Shown piece by piece: positions 50,285 to 58,246 of a DNA stretch of 64,000 nucleotides. The notes beneath the pieces are model-generated. The model did no database searches and was not told where the DNA came from. It saw only the letters and a list, made by a program, of their open reading frames with translations. Source of the DNA: Enterococcus florum (GTDB lineage Bacteria > Bacillota > Bacilli > Lactobacillales > Enterococcaceae); the NCBI RefSeq assembly GCF_004309355.1, contig NZ_BJCC01000034.1, positions 92,541-156,540 on the forward strand, read 5' to 3'. A program made the position numbers and the translations under genes. Each line of letters begins with the position of its first letter. Within the stretch, counting starts at the first letter, position 1.

Positions 50285-50315
50285 GGACACGATAATTCTT
50301 CGTGTCCCTTTTTTT
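50285..50315 (+). terminator. Terminator of galM-galK
   Basis: GGACACGA (50285-50292) and TCGTGTCC (50300-50307) form a perfect 8-bp stem followed by a run of seven T's. Confidence 0.85.
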
Positions 50316-50464
50316 GGAATTGGTATTGCTGAAAAACAAGCAAAGAATCCCTCCTTCACGCTGTTAAAAAACGAACAATCACTCTTAAAAAGGAATCTTT
50401 TTTTCACTTTTCAAAGCGCCAGCAATCATTTTATGATAAAATGGCAAAAAATAGGAGGGGTTGG

Positions 50465-51916
50465 ATGGATTCTTTTTTAACAAAACTTAATTCTGTGATT
50501 TGGGGCGCACCGATGATCCTTTTGATTTTAGGAATTGGTATTATTTTGACCATCGGCTGTCGTGCGATCCAAATTCGCCGCTTGCCGCTTGCGCTGAAGT
50601 ACATGGTCAAGAACGAGGACGGCGGACAAGGTGATGTCACCAGCTTCCAAGCGCTGTGTACCGCTTTGTCAGCAACCATTGGGACTGGTAATATCGTAGG
50701 TGTTGCCACAGCAATTGTCGCTGGAGGACCAGGTGCACTGTTCTGGCTGGAATTAGCTGGATTGCTGGGAATGGCTACCAAATATGCCGAAGGACTGCTG
50801 GCAGTCAAATACCGCACCTTCGACAATGACGGCAAAGCTTTAGGCGGACCGTTTTACTACATTGAAAATGGGTTAGGCAAAAACTGGCGCTGGCTGGCAA
50901 AATTGTTTGCCTTTTTCGGAGCAATCGCTGGGCTTATCGGCATCGGAACTATCGCTCAGATCAATGGGATCACTTCTGCAGCGGAAACCTTTTTTGATCC
51001 TGAGAAATTGAACACGATCAGCCTATTCGGCAATGAGTACTCATGGGCAGTCGTTATTTCTGGAGCAATCGTGACGGTTTTAGTTGCTATCGTATTGATC
51101 GGTGGCGTACAGCGAATCGCTCGCGTGTCTGAGATTATCGTGCCATTGATGATCGTGATTTACGTTGGCTTGTGCTTGTTTATGATCTTCATGAACTTAG
51201 GAAAACTGCCTGGCGTCATCGTAGAAATTTTCCAAGGTGCTTTTGGCTTGCGTGCAGTCTCTGGAGGTGCCATGGGTGCCATGATGATCGCGATGCAAAA
51301 AGGAATCGCTCGCGGAATCTTCTCAAACGAATCTGGTTTGGGGAGTGCGCCGATCGCCGCAGCAGCAGCCCAATCCAAGGAACCGGTTCGGCAAGGATTG
51401 GTTTCTATGACCGGAACCTTCATCGATACGATCATTGTCTGTAACATGACAGGGATGGCCATCATCTTGACTGGTGCTTGGCAGACTGGTTTAGAAGGTT
51501 CGGCAGTGACGATCTATGCTTTCTCTGAAGCCTTGCCTATTTCGCAGACCATTGCTTCCTTGCTACTGATGATTTGTTTAGCTTTCTTTGCTTTTACAAC
51601 GATTTTAGGCTGGAATTACTACTCCGAACGTTGTCTCAGCTATTTGACCAATGGCAATACGAAATTTTCAGCCATTTTCCGCTGGGTCTACATCTTCGCA
51701 GTTTTTATCGGTCCTTACTTGACCGTTACTGCGGTTTGGACGATCGCCGATATTTTCAACGGATTGATGGCCTTTCCTAATATTATCGCCTTGATCTTAT
51801 TGAGCCCTGTCGTCTTTAAAGAAACCAAGTCCTATTTTTCACGGATGGCTGAAGCTGGAACAGATGATCTCTCCTCTCTGCCATTGACAGAAGCAAAATT
51901 GGACGATGAATATTAA
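50465..51916 (+). CDS. Sodium:alanine symporter (AGCS family)
   Basis: The 483-residue membrane protein has about 11 hydrophobic segments and the AGCS hallmarks TALSATIGTGNIVGVATAI (~residues 65-85), GGPGALFW and FSNESGLGSAPIAAAAAQ (~residue 285). It imports alanine or glycine with sodium. AGGAGGGG lies before ATG 50465, so the upstream-extended frame is not used. It is a single gene between the gal terminator and one at 51921. Confidence 0.92.
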   Translation: MDSFLTKLNSVIWGAPMILLILGIGIILTIGCRAIQIRRLPLALKYMVKNEDGGQGDVTSFQALCTALSATIGTGNIVGVATAIVAGGPGALFWLELAGLLGMATKYAEGLLAVKYRTFDNDGKALGGPFYYIENGLGKNWRWLAKLFAFFGAIAGLIGIGTIAQINGITSAAETFFDPEKLNTISLFGNEYSWAVVISGAIVTVLVAIVLIGGVQRIARVSEIIVPLMIVIYVGLCLFMIFMNLGKLPGVIVEIFQGAFGLRAVSGGAMGAMMIAMQKGIARGIFSNESGLGSAPIAAAAAQSKEPVRQGLVSMTGTFIDTIIVCNMTGMAIILTGAWQTGLEGSAVTIYAFSEALPISQTIASLLLMICLAFFAFTTILGWNYYSERCLSYLTNGNTKFSAIFRWVYIFAVFIGPYLTVTAVWTIADIFNGLMAFPNIIALILLSPVVFKETKSYFSRMAEAGTDDLSSLPLTEAKLDDEY

Positions 51917-51920
51917 ACCT

Positions 51921-51952
51921 AAAAGGTGTCAATCAACCGATTGATACCTTTT
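51921..51952. terminator. Terminator after the alanine symporter
   Basis: AAAAGGTGTCAATC (51921-51934) and GATTGATACCTTTT (51939-51952) pair over 14 bp with one mismatch. Confidence 0.8.
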
Positions 51953-51971
51953 CTAACCTTATAGGAGGGAT

Positions 51972-52859
51972 ATGTTGAAAAAAGAATCGGGCGTTTTCGC
52001 AGGAATTATTGCCTATGTGCTTTGGGGAATCCTTCCATTTTACTGGAAACTAATGCCAAACATCGGCGCGGTGGATATTTTGTTCTACCGGATCGTTTGG
52101 TCACTGGTATTTATGATGATCTATTTTGTGCTGTCAGGGAAGCTGGCGGCTTTTTGGATAGAATTTCGCGGGTTGCTGCAAGACAAGAAAAGTTTTCTAA
52201 CCGTCGCTTTGGCCGCTGTTCTGATTTCCTGCAACTGGGGAACCTTCATTTACACGGTACACATCGGTCAGGTGCAAGAAGCCAGTCTTGGCTATTACAT
52301 CAATCCGCTGTTCAATGTACTGGCCGCAGCGATCTATCTAAAAGAACCGTTGACTCGTCAAGCCAAATTAGCGACTGCTTCAGCCGCGATCGGTGTGCTT
52401 TTGCTGACGATCCAAACAGGCAAATTTCCTTTGGCCTCGATCATTATGGCCGCCACCTTCTGTATTTACGGCGTGACGAAGAAAAAGGTTGTTTTAAGTG
52501 CTTCAGCAAGTTTGACGATCGAGACGATGGTGATCGCCCCAGTCGGCTTGGTGTATTTGATCTTTTTCTCGAAAGCAGGTTTCATGGGCTACGACTTGAC
52601 GTCGAATTTATTGACAATGGGCGCAGGCATCGTTACAGCGATTCCGTTGCTGTTGTTTGCTTATGCAGCCAAGAAAATGTCTTACGTTACACTTGGTTTT
52701 ATTCAATACATTGCCCCGACGATCATGCTTTTGCAGGCTGTTTTTGTCTTCCATGAGCCTTACGGCCTGGCTCAGCTGGCGGCTTTTTCTTTTATTTGGC
52801 TGGGCATCCTGATTTTCATTGTGGGCAATCTGCTGAACATGCGAAAGGCCAATATCTGA
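51972..52859 (+). CDS. rarD: RarD-like EamA-family permease
   Basis: The 295-residue protein has ten membrane segments (two EamA repeats). It begins with the RarD-type GIIAYVLWGILPFYWKL and has SCNWGTFIYTVHIGQVQEASLGYYINPL, highly typical of RarD. The physiological substrate of RarD proteins is not settled. AGGAGGG lies before ATG 51972. Confidence 0.88.
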   Translation: MLKKESGVFAGIIAYVLWGILPFYWKLMPNIGAVDILFYRIVWSLVFMMIYFVLSGKLAAFWIEFRGLLQDKKSFLTVALAAVLISCNWGTFIYTVHIGQVQEASLGYYINPLFNVLAAAIYLKEPLTRQAKLATASAAIGVLLLTIQTGKFPLASIIMAATFCIYGVTKKKVVLSASASLTIETMVIAPVGLVYLIFFSKAGFMGYDLTSNLLTMGAGIVTAIPLLLFAYAAKKMSYVTLGFIQYIAPTIMLLQAVFVFHEPYGLAQLAAFSFIWLGILIFIVGNLLNMRKANI

Positions 52860-52873
52860 TAATACACTTAAAG

Positions 52874-52904
52874 GACAATCTCAACACGCGAGATTGTCTT
52901 TTTT
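52874..52904. terminator. Terminator between rarD and the Crp-family gene
   Basis: GACAATCTC (52874-52882) and GAGATTGTC (52890-52898) form a perfect 9-bp stem with TTTTTT. Convergent genes end on both sides. Confidence 0.85.
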
Positions 52905-53565
52905 ATCCTCCGCTTGCCTCCGAGGATCGTTGTCTTAATCGTTTTTCATCGAGAATACGAAAGCCTGGACCTTCGCGGACGATTAGCTGATCATCACAAA
53001 GCTTCTTCAGCAATCGAAAGAGATGTCGGTAGCTCAGCCCTATCGTTGCCGCTGCATCAGTCAAGTTATCTATGAAATAGTGTTTGTAAGCCCCGCGCAA
53101 AATGTAAGAACACAGCCGTTGTTCCCCGGTATAAAGAGCCGTAGACAAATAGTTCTGAGAACTGCTGTTTAATTTTTCCGTCAGGCTTTCAGCCAAGATT
53201 TTCATAAAAATTAGGTTTTCAAATAAAGGATCCTGCTTGCCGTAGTAAGGCACCTTAATACATCCCACCTCAGAAAGTGCGATAACAGAGGCCACTGCAC
53301 TAGGAGAGTCGGTCATCAGCTCCACATCTCCAATCAACCCGCTGGACAAATAATAAGACAACACTAAGTCCTTGCCATTCATCGCGGTACTGCAGACTTT
53401 GGCTTTGCCGGAAACCACGATCATTAAATAGGACAGCTTGGCTCCTTGTTCCAGGATTGTTTCACCGATCCGATAGGTTTGATACCTGCAGTCAGACTGA
53501 TGATCGCTAAGTCCATATTTTTTCAACAGTTGAACGTGAGCGTTCAATAAAGGCTGGTTGCGCAT
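52903..53565 (-). CDS. Crp/Fnr-family transcriptional regulator (YeiL-like)
   Basis: The 220-residue protein has an N-terminal cyclic-nucleotide-binding-like barrel (YRIGETILEQGAKLSYLMIVVSGKAKV, LSSGLIGDVELM) and a C-terminal helix-turn-helix (LTDAAATIGLSYRHLFRLLKKL). No N-terminal cysteine cluster as in FNR is seen, so it is not an obvious oxygen sensor. AAGGAG precedes ATG 53565. It is divergent from a small membrane-protein gene. Which promoters it controls is not shown by the sequence. Confidence 0.88.
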   Translation of the reverse strand: MRNQPLLNAHVQLLKKYGLSDHQSDCRYQTYRIGETILEQGAKLSYLMIVVSGKAKVCSTAMNGKDLVLSYYLSSGLIGDVELMTDSPSAVASVIALSEVGCIKVPYYGKQDPLFENLIFMKILAESLTEKLNSSSQNYLSTALYTGEQRLCSYILRGAYKHYFIDNLTDAAATIGLSYRHLFRLLKKLCDDQLIVREGPGFRILDEKRLRQRSSEASGG

Positions 53566-53652
53566 CTTTTTCTCCTTTTTCTCAGAGTATGACATATGTC
53601 CTAGTGACTTGGCAATAATCTACACTAAGATAGGACTATGGAGGTGAGTAGT

Positions 53653-53958
53653 ATGTACCTTATTTTCTTACTCATGGCTATTGGTTTCATTATTTATGCT
53701 ATTCAAACCGCTAAACGCAAAAAAACAATTCGCTACCATCAATCGATTGCTGTATATGAACAGCAGCGCAAAGAAATGGTCCTGTGTCGGGCCAAACAGC
53801 ATGTGCAGGCTGAATCGCGAAGCTATACGGTCGATCCATTCGCGGTTTCCATCGTCTGCCCCCACTGCTGGACCAAACAATCAGCAAAACGATCGACCTG
53901 TGCTGGCTATCATTGCCGTACGAGCTTTACTAACCCAAATATTAAAGCCGTCAGTTAA
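53653..53958 (+). CDS. Small membrane protein with a C-terminal zinc-ribbon-like motif
   Basis: The 101-residue protein has one N-terminal membrane helix (MYLIFLLMAIGFIIYAI), a basic linker, and a C-terminal CPHCW...STCAGYHC arrangement that looks like a zinc ribbon. GGAGGTGAG precedes ATG 53653. It is divergent from the Crp-family gene. I do not recognise the family. Tail-anchored zinc-ribbon proteins of this kind are common hypotheticals in Firmicutes. Confidence 0.6.
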   Translation: MYLIFLLMAIGFIIYAIQTAKRKKTIRYHQSIAVYEQQRKEMVLCRAKQHVQAESRSYTVDPFAVSIVCPHCWTKQSAKRSTCAGYHCRTSFTNPNIKAVS

Positions 53959-54053
53959 CAAAATGCCTCTTCTGTAAATCGGATGCGCCTTGATTTCTAA
54001 TTTTACGAAAGCGTGAGATAATAAAGCCGCAATACTTATCAGGAGGGATTCTC

Positions 54054-54833
54054 ATGAAAATTGGAGTTTACGGCGCCGGCAATATGGGCAGTGCAATCAT
54101 CGAAGGACTGATTCGCTCAAAAGAGGTACAGCCTTCCGATCTTTTCATTAAAGGCGGAAAAAGCCAGACTGCAGAAAATCTGCAAAGAAAGCTGGGATTT
54201 ACCTTAGTCGAACAAGAGGAACGCTTGGCTGAAACAACATTGATTTTGATTGCAGTTCATCCCGATGGTGTGCTGCCGATCCTAGATCAACTGCCGGAAA
54301 AGATCACGAAGGAAAAAATTCCAATCGTCTCAGTTGCCGCTGGTGTCGATTTGCCGGATATGACCGCCATTTTGGGTGAGGATTATCCGATCGCTCATTG
54401 CATCCCAAACACCCCAGTACGAGTCAATGAAGGCGTCTTGGGCATTTCCTACAATCCACTGATTACGCCCGAGGCCAAACAAGTGATCGATCGAACCTTA
54501 GCACAGCTAGGCACAATGATTGAAATCGATGAATCCCTGCTGGAAGTAGTCAGTGCAGTCGCTGGTTCGGCTCCTGCGTTTGTCGATATCTTCATTGAAG
54601 CATTAGCTGATTCGGCGGTCTTGCATGGCGTCAATCGTCAATTGGCCTACCAAATAGTCGAACAAATGATCAAGGGTACCGCAGCGTTGGCTCTTCAATC
54701 TGGCCAGCACCCTGCTGTCTTGAAGGATGCTGTCACTTCTCCAGGGGGGACCACCATTAAGGGTGTCGCGGCTTTGGAAAAAAATGGCTTACGATACGCT
54801 GTGATCGAAGCTGTTAATGAGACACTGAAGTGA
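54054..54833 (+). CDS. proC: Pyrroline-5-carboxylate reductase
   Basis: The 259-residue protein has the NADP-binding GVYGAGNMGSAIIEGL at its start, VAAGVDLPDM (~100), HCIPNTPVRVNEG (~120) and the C-terminal ProC signature block VTSPGGTTIKGVAALE (~225). It makes proline from pyrroline-5-carboxylate in the cytoplasm. AGGAGGG precedes ATG 54054. It stands alone and ends at a strong terminator. It is not linked to the glycyl radical enzyme as proC genes often are to hypD. Confidence 0.94.
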   Translation: MKIGVYGAGNMGSAIIEGLIRSKEVQPSDLFIKGGKSQTAENLQRKLGFTLVEQEERLAETTLILIAVHPDGVLPILDQLPEKITKEKIPIVSVAAGVDLPDMTAILGEDYPIAHCIPNTPVRVNEGVLGISYNPLITPEAKQVIDRTLAQLGTMIEIDESLLEVVSAVAGSAPAFVDIFIEALADSAVLHGVNRQLAYQIVEQMIKGTAALALQSGQHPAVLKDAVTSPGGTTIKGVAALEKNGLRYAVIEAVNETLK

Positions 54834-54845
54834 CCACACACTAAA

Positions 54846-54885
54846 TTAGACCTGGAACAGGCTTGTCTGTTCCAGGTCTAATTTT
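54846..54885. terminator. Bidirectional terminator after proC
   Basis: TTAGACCTGGAACAG (54846-54860) and CTGTTCCAGGTCTAA (54867-54881) form a perfect 15-bp stem. The minus-strand MerR gene ends at 54884, inside its far side. Confidence 0.85.
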
Positions 54886-55327
54886 ATTGTTTCAAACTTT
54901 TTTCGTATTCGTCACGCCATTTCCTGGCCACCTGCCGCGTCCCTGGTTCAAAGAAAATTTCTTCTGTCCCCGCGTCTCTTGCCTGCTGGTAATACCATTT
55001 TTTCCAGCGCAGAAAAGCTAGGTTTGCTTCCAATTGGTGGATCTTGGCTTCCAATACTGCTTCTTGTTCAATGATAAAATCGTAGCGCTGCGGCAAAGTA
55101 CTGTCTCCTATCATGCACCATTCCATGAACTTAGCGATCTCCTTGACGGGGATGGCAGATTTTTTTAGGCATTCGATCACTTCGATATAACCTAAATCAT
55201 CCTCTGTGAAGATTCTTCGACCGCCAGCAGTTTTTTTAACAAAAGGCAGCAATCCTTCCTTATCATAGTAACGCAACGTGTCTGCAGGTATCCCGTACAT
55301 GTTTGAAATCTCTCCGATTGAATACAT
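54884..55327 (-). CDS. MerR-family regulator of the neighbouring short-chain dehydrogenase
   Basis: The 147-residue MerR protein has YSIGEISNMYGIPADTLRYYDKEGLL at the N-terminus, GGRRIFTEDD, and a coiled-coil region followed by a short tail. ATG 55327 is preceded by AAGGAGG; the frame extends to 55360 without a better site. It is divergent from a dehydrogenase gene whose promoter has the 19-bp spacer and dyad expected of a MerR target, so it is very likely the activator. Confidence 0.9.
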   Translation of the reverse strand: MYSIGEISNMYGIPADTLRYYDKEGLLPFVKKTAGGRRIFTEDDLGYIEVIECLKKSAIPVKEIAKFMEWCMIGDSTLPQRYDFIIEQEAVLEAKIHQLEANLAFLRWKKWYYQQARDAGTEEIFFEPGTRQVARKWRDEYEKSLKQ

Positions 55328-55340
55328 CAAACGTCCTCCT

Positions 55341-55371
55341 TGACTTGGAGTAACCTCCAAGTTCTATACTA
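55341..55371 (+). promoter_or_regulatory. MerR-type promoter with 19-bp spacer
   Basis: -35 TTGACT (55341-55346) and -10 TATACT (55366-55371) are 19 bp apart. The dyad CTTGGAGTAACCTCCAAG (55345-55362) fills the spacer. This overlong spacing is the hallmark of promoters that MerR proteins untwist to activate. Confidence 0.85.
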
Positions 55372-55404
55372 AGAGTACTTTAACAAAGAAAGCTGGAATT
55401 GAAC

Positions 55405-56136
55405 ATGAAAAAACCTTTAGTCGTCATTACAGGCGCAAGTTCAGGCTTCGGTGCTGAAATCGCCAAGCTGTTTAATCAGGAAGACTATCCGATGCTGCTG
55501 CTAGGACGCAGAACGGAAAAAATCAAGGGGCTGCCTTTGAATTTTGACGATAGTTTTGTGGATTCCGTTGACGTGACTGACATCGATGCATTGAAGGCAA
55601 GTATTAAAAAAGCTGAGGCCATCTATGGACCTACAGATCTGCTCGTCAACAATGCCGGCGTGATGCTGCTGGGAAATGTCCAGAATCAACCTGCGACAGA
55701 ATGGAAAACCATGCTGGACACCAACGTTTTAGGCGTGTTGAACGGCATGCAGGCTGTTTTATCCGAAATGATGGAGAGAAAACACGGCACAATCATCAAT
55801 ATGTCTTCCCTGGCCGGACGAAAGACCTTTACCAACCATGCAGCCTATGTGGCTTCAAAATTTGGGGTGCACGGGTTAAGCGAGACCATTCGTGAAGAGG
55901 TTTCCAGCTACAACGTTCGGGTTTCACTGGTCGCTCCTGGAGCAGCCGAAACCGAATTGCTGACCCATGTAACGGATCAACATGCGTTGTCCGACTACCA
56001 AGCATGGAAAGATTCAATGGGCGGCATCACGCTGGATCCAGCTCGCGTCGCGCAAACGGTCAAATTCATTTATGACATGCCGCAGGAAGTCAATATCCGC
56101 GAGATCGATATTGCTGCGACAAGACAAGACGGTTAA
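55405..56136 (+). CDS. Short-chain dehydrogenase/reductase
   Basis: This classical 243-residue SDR has the cofactor motif TGASSGFG (residues 9-16), NNAGVML (~80), the catalytic Ser in INMSSLAG (~138) and Tyr-x-x-x-Lys in YVASKFG (~150). The Arg pair in LLGRRTEK suggests NADP(H). It reduces or oxidises an unidentified carbonyl/alcohol substrate. ATG 55405 has only a weak GGAA site. It is driven by the MerR-type promoter just upstream, so the product may detoxify an aldehyde or similar inducer. Confidence 0.9.
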   Translation: MKKPLVVITGASSGFGAEIAKLFNQEDYPMLLLGRRTEKIKGLPLNFDDSFVDSVDVTDIDALKASIKKAEAIYGPTDLLVNNAGVMLLGNVQNQPATEWKTMLDTNVLGVLNGMQAVLSEMMERKHGTIINMSSLAGRKTFTNHAAYVASKFGVHGLSETIREEVSSYNVRVSLVAPGAAETELLTHVTDQHALSDYQAWKDSMGGITLDPARVAQTVKFIYDMPQEVNIREIDIAATRQDG

Positions 56137-56143
56137 AACAAGA

Positions 56144-56180
56144 CGATCAGCAGAAGTATTTTTCTCTGCTGATCGCTTTA
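56144..56180. terminator. Terminator after the SDR gene
   Basis: CGATCAGCAGA (56144-56154) and TCTGCTGATCG (56165-56175) form a perfect 11-bp stem followed by CTTTATTTTT. Confidence 0.8.
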
Positions 56181-56840
56181 TTTTTCAACTGTCCATTTCA
56201 ATTGAAAGTCTTTTAAAAACCCGTTTGCCCAAGTCACCTCATTGCGCAAATACAATTGTCCATATTCTACGATCCAACCATGCAGCTTTTGTGCTTGGCT
56301 TGTGGTAAAGCTCTCCGGCAGCAAGATGATCGATTGTAATTTTTGATAATTTAGCACTTGTTCAACACCGAGTCGTTGAAATAGCCGCTGTGCGTATCGG
56401 TCGGCAATAAACGCGATTTTCTCGAAAATGAAAACCAGCAGCACATCCGCCGTCTCAAAGCCGACCCCTTTGATGGCCAACAGTTCTTCACGCAGTATTT
56501 CCTGCTTTTTTTGCTTGATTCTTTCTAAATCAAACCCATAAGTTTCCGTCCACTGAAGCAGCGCCTGGATTGTCTGTGACTTATTTTTATAAAAACCACT
56601 CGGCCGAATCAGTCTTTGCAAATCCGCCAGGTCTAAGCCCAACATGAACCTGGGCTCAAAATCCGTCGCTTCTTTCAAATTGACTAATGAATAATCCACA
56701 TTTTTCCAGTTCGTATTTTGCACTAAGATCGCACCAATCATGATCTCCCAAGGGTCATCCGTGTCCCACCATCTGCGTTCGCTCATCTGTTGCTCCATTT
56801 TTGTATACAATTCTTCCAGATTGACGATTCTTTTTTTCAT
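56178..56840 (-). CDS. Endonuclease III-like DNA glycosylase lacking the iron-sulfur cluster
   Basis: The 220-residue HhH-GPD protein has WEIMIGAILVQNTNWKNVD in the N-terminal helices, the helix-hairpin-helix LLAIKGVGFETADVLL (~135) and the catalytic-Asp region FIADRYAQRLFQRLG (~155). The Lys that Endo III uses for AP-lyase chemistry (in GVGRKTA) is Glu here, and the C-terminal four-Cys loop is missing, as in some short glycosylases. It probably removes damaged bases without strand cleavage. ATG 56840 is preferred over earlier starts on account of an AGAGGAAG site. Confidence 0.82.
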   Translation of the reverse strand: MKKRIVNLEELYTKMEQQMSERRWWDTDDPWEIMIGAILVQNTNWKNVDYSLVNLKEATDFEPRFMLGLDLADLQRLIRPSGFYKNKSQTIQALLQWTETYGFDLERIKQKKQEILREELLAIKGVGFETADVLLVFIFEKIAFIADRYAQRLFQRLGVEQVLNYQKLQSIILLPESFTTSQAQKLHGWIVEYGQLYLRNEVTWANGFLKDFQLKWTVEK

Positions 56841-56980
56841 ATTGAACGACTTCCTCTTCCTTTTCTTCATACCATTCAAGACGATTTTTTGACCATTGAA
56901 GCAAATTTTCTTTTTTTTATTTGAGACCTTGCTAAAATAAAGTTCATCAGTGCAAAAGAGATTGGTTAGGAGGAATTGAG

Positions 56981-57166
56981 ATGCTGCTATTCTTATTTAT
57001 TTTATCAATTGTTAATACCGTTTTATCGATCGTGACCTATTCGATGGTCAAGAAAGACGGAAAAAACAAGCTATACTCATTTTTGTCCGTGATTCAAGGA
57101 GCCAGCGGCGGTGCTATGATGGGGATACTGCTTGTGCTGGTTTTATTGGGCAGAACACTCGGCTAA
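56981..57166 (+). CDS. Small two-helix membrane protein
   Basis: The 61-residue protein consists of two hydrophobic segments (residues ~1-22 and ~40-58) around a KKDGKNK loop. AGGAGGAA seven bases before ATG 56981 and a strong terminator right after the stop support it as a real gene. The family is not recognised. Confidence 0.65.
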   Translation: MLLFLFILSIVNTVLSIVTYSMVKKDGKNKLYSFLSVIQGASGGAMMGILLVLVLLGRTLG

Positions 57167-57206
57167 AAAGATGGTGCGTTCTGAAGTCAGGACGCACCAT
57201 CTTTTT
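57165..57206. terminator. Bidirectional terminator
   Basis: AAAAAGATGGTGCGT (57165-57179) and ACGCACCATCTTTTT (57192-57206) form a perfect 15-bp stem. Confidence 0.88.
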
Positions 57207-57235
57207 AATTTTGAGGTCTTCTTGCATATCCTGAT

Positions 57236-58213
57236 TTAAAACACGACACCGATGCCTTGCTCCTTGGCTTTATCAACGATTTGACTAGCTACGATCACAT
57301 CGATCACGGCTGTTCCCACTGATTTAAAGATCGTGATCTCTTCATCAGAAGTCCGTCCCTCCACTTCGCCTAACAACACTTGTCCCAGCTCACCAGAATA
57401 TTTTTCCTTGGGAATATACTCTTCGCGCAAAGGCGTCATAAAGTCTCCAGCATTGTTCAATACACCCTCAGTCGTATCAAAAATGACACGATCGGCTTTT
57501 TTGATCAATTCTTTAGGTACTTCAAACATGCTCGGTGTGAAGGATCCGATCGCATTGACATGGGCGCCTTGCTTGACCCATTCAGCCTCAAACGTCGGAG
57601 TATTAGAAGGAGTCACACTAGTGATAATATCGGCCCCTTCGACACACTCACGACTGGTTTTGGTCGCTACCAGTTTTGCATCGTATTTATCCTGCAGCCG
57701 ATCAACAAATTTTTCTGCCCGGTCCTGAGCCAAGTCATAAATTCGCACCTCGGTCAAACGCCGTACAGTCAGCATCGCCTCTAGCTGTTTCTCCCCTTGT
57801 CCTCCAGTACCGATCAACGCGCCGATTTTCGCATTTTCCCTTGCCAAGATCTCCGTTGCCGCTCCTTGCAATGCCCCGGTACGCAGCTGTGTCAGATAAG
57901 TTCCGTCTAATAAAGCAGTAACCAGTCCCGTTTTAGGGTCCATGACGATCATCGTACCGGTTACACTAGGCAGTCCTTTTTCAATGTTGTGCAGATAGGT
58001 CGAAACGATTTTCACTCCAAGCGAGGGATCCGAACCACCAATATAAGCTGGCATATAGGAACTGACACCTTCTTCCTCTCGCAATTCTAAATTGGTTCGT
58101 AAAGGTGAGTTTGTCTCCCCTTTTGAAAAAATCATCAAGGCCTGTTTATCGGCCTCAATAGCTTCCCTCATACAAAATGTCTGCATGATATCTTCCTTCG
58201 TTAAAAACAGCAT
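57236..58213 (-). CDS. Ornithine cyclodeaminase/mu-crystallin-family dehydrogenase
   Basis: The 325-residue protein has the family marks GVKIVSTY with the substrate Lys (~65), TQLRTGALQGAATEILA with Arg (~110), the NAD loop ALIGTGGQGEKQLEA (~135) and FDTTEGVLNNAGDF (~235). Members deaminate ornithine to proline, act as alanine dehydrogenase or reduce cyclic ketimines. The ornithine-specific loop is not evident. ATG 58213 has AAGGAG upstream. It is cotranscribed with a 2-hydroxyacid dehydrogenase-like gene 33 bp upstream, so the pair may convert a 2-oxo acid or imine. Confidence 0.87.
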   Translation of the reverse strand: MLFLTKEDIMQTFCMREAIEADKQALMIFSKGETNSPLRTNLELREEEGVSSYMPAYIGGSDPSLGVKIVSTYLHNIEKGLPSVTGTMIVMDPKTGLVTALLDGTYLTQLRTGALQGAATEILARENAKIGALIGTGGQGEKQLEAMLTVRRLTEVRIYDLAQDRAEKFVDRLQDKYDAKLVATKTSRECVEGADIITSVTPSNTPTFEAEWVKQGAHVNAIGSFTPSMFEVPKELIKKADRVIFDTTEGVLNNAGDFMTPLREEYIPKEKYSGELGQVLLGEVEGRTSDEEITIFKSVGTAVIDVIVASQIVDKAKEQGIGVVF

Positions 58214-58246
58214 TTCCCTCACTCCTTCATTTTTTCTGAATTCAAA

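Noticed and set aside
52022..52756. 244-codon second frame inside rarD
   Set aside because: It overlaps a well-supported membrane protein gene entirely, and its product is Arg/His-rich shadow sequence with no recognisable domain.
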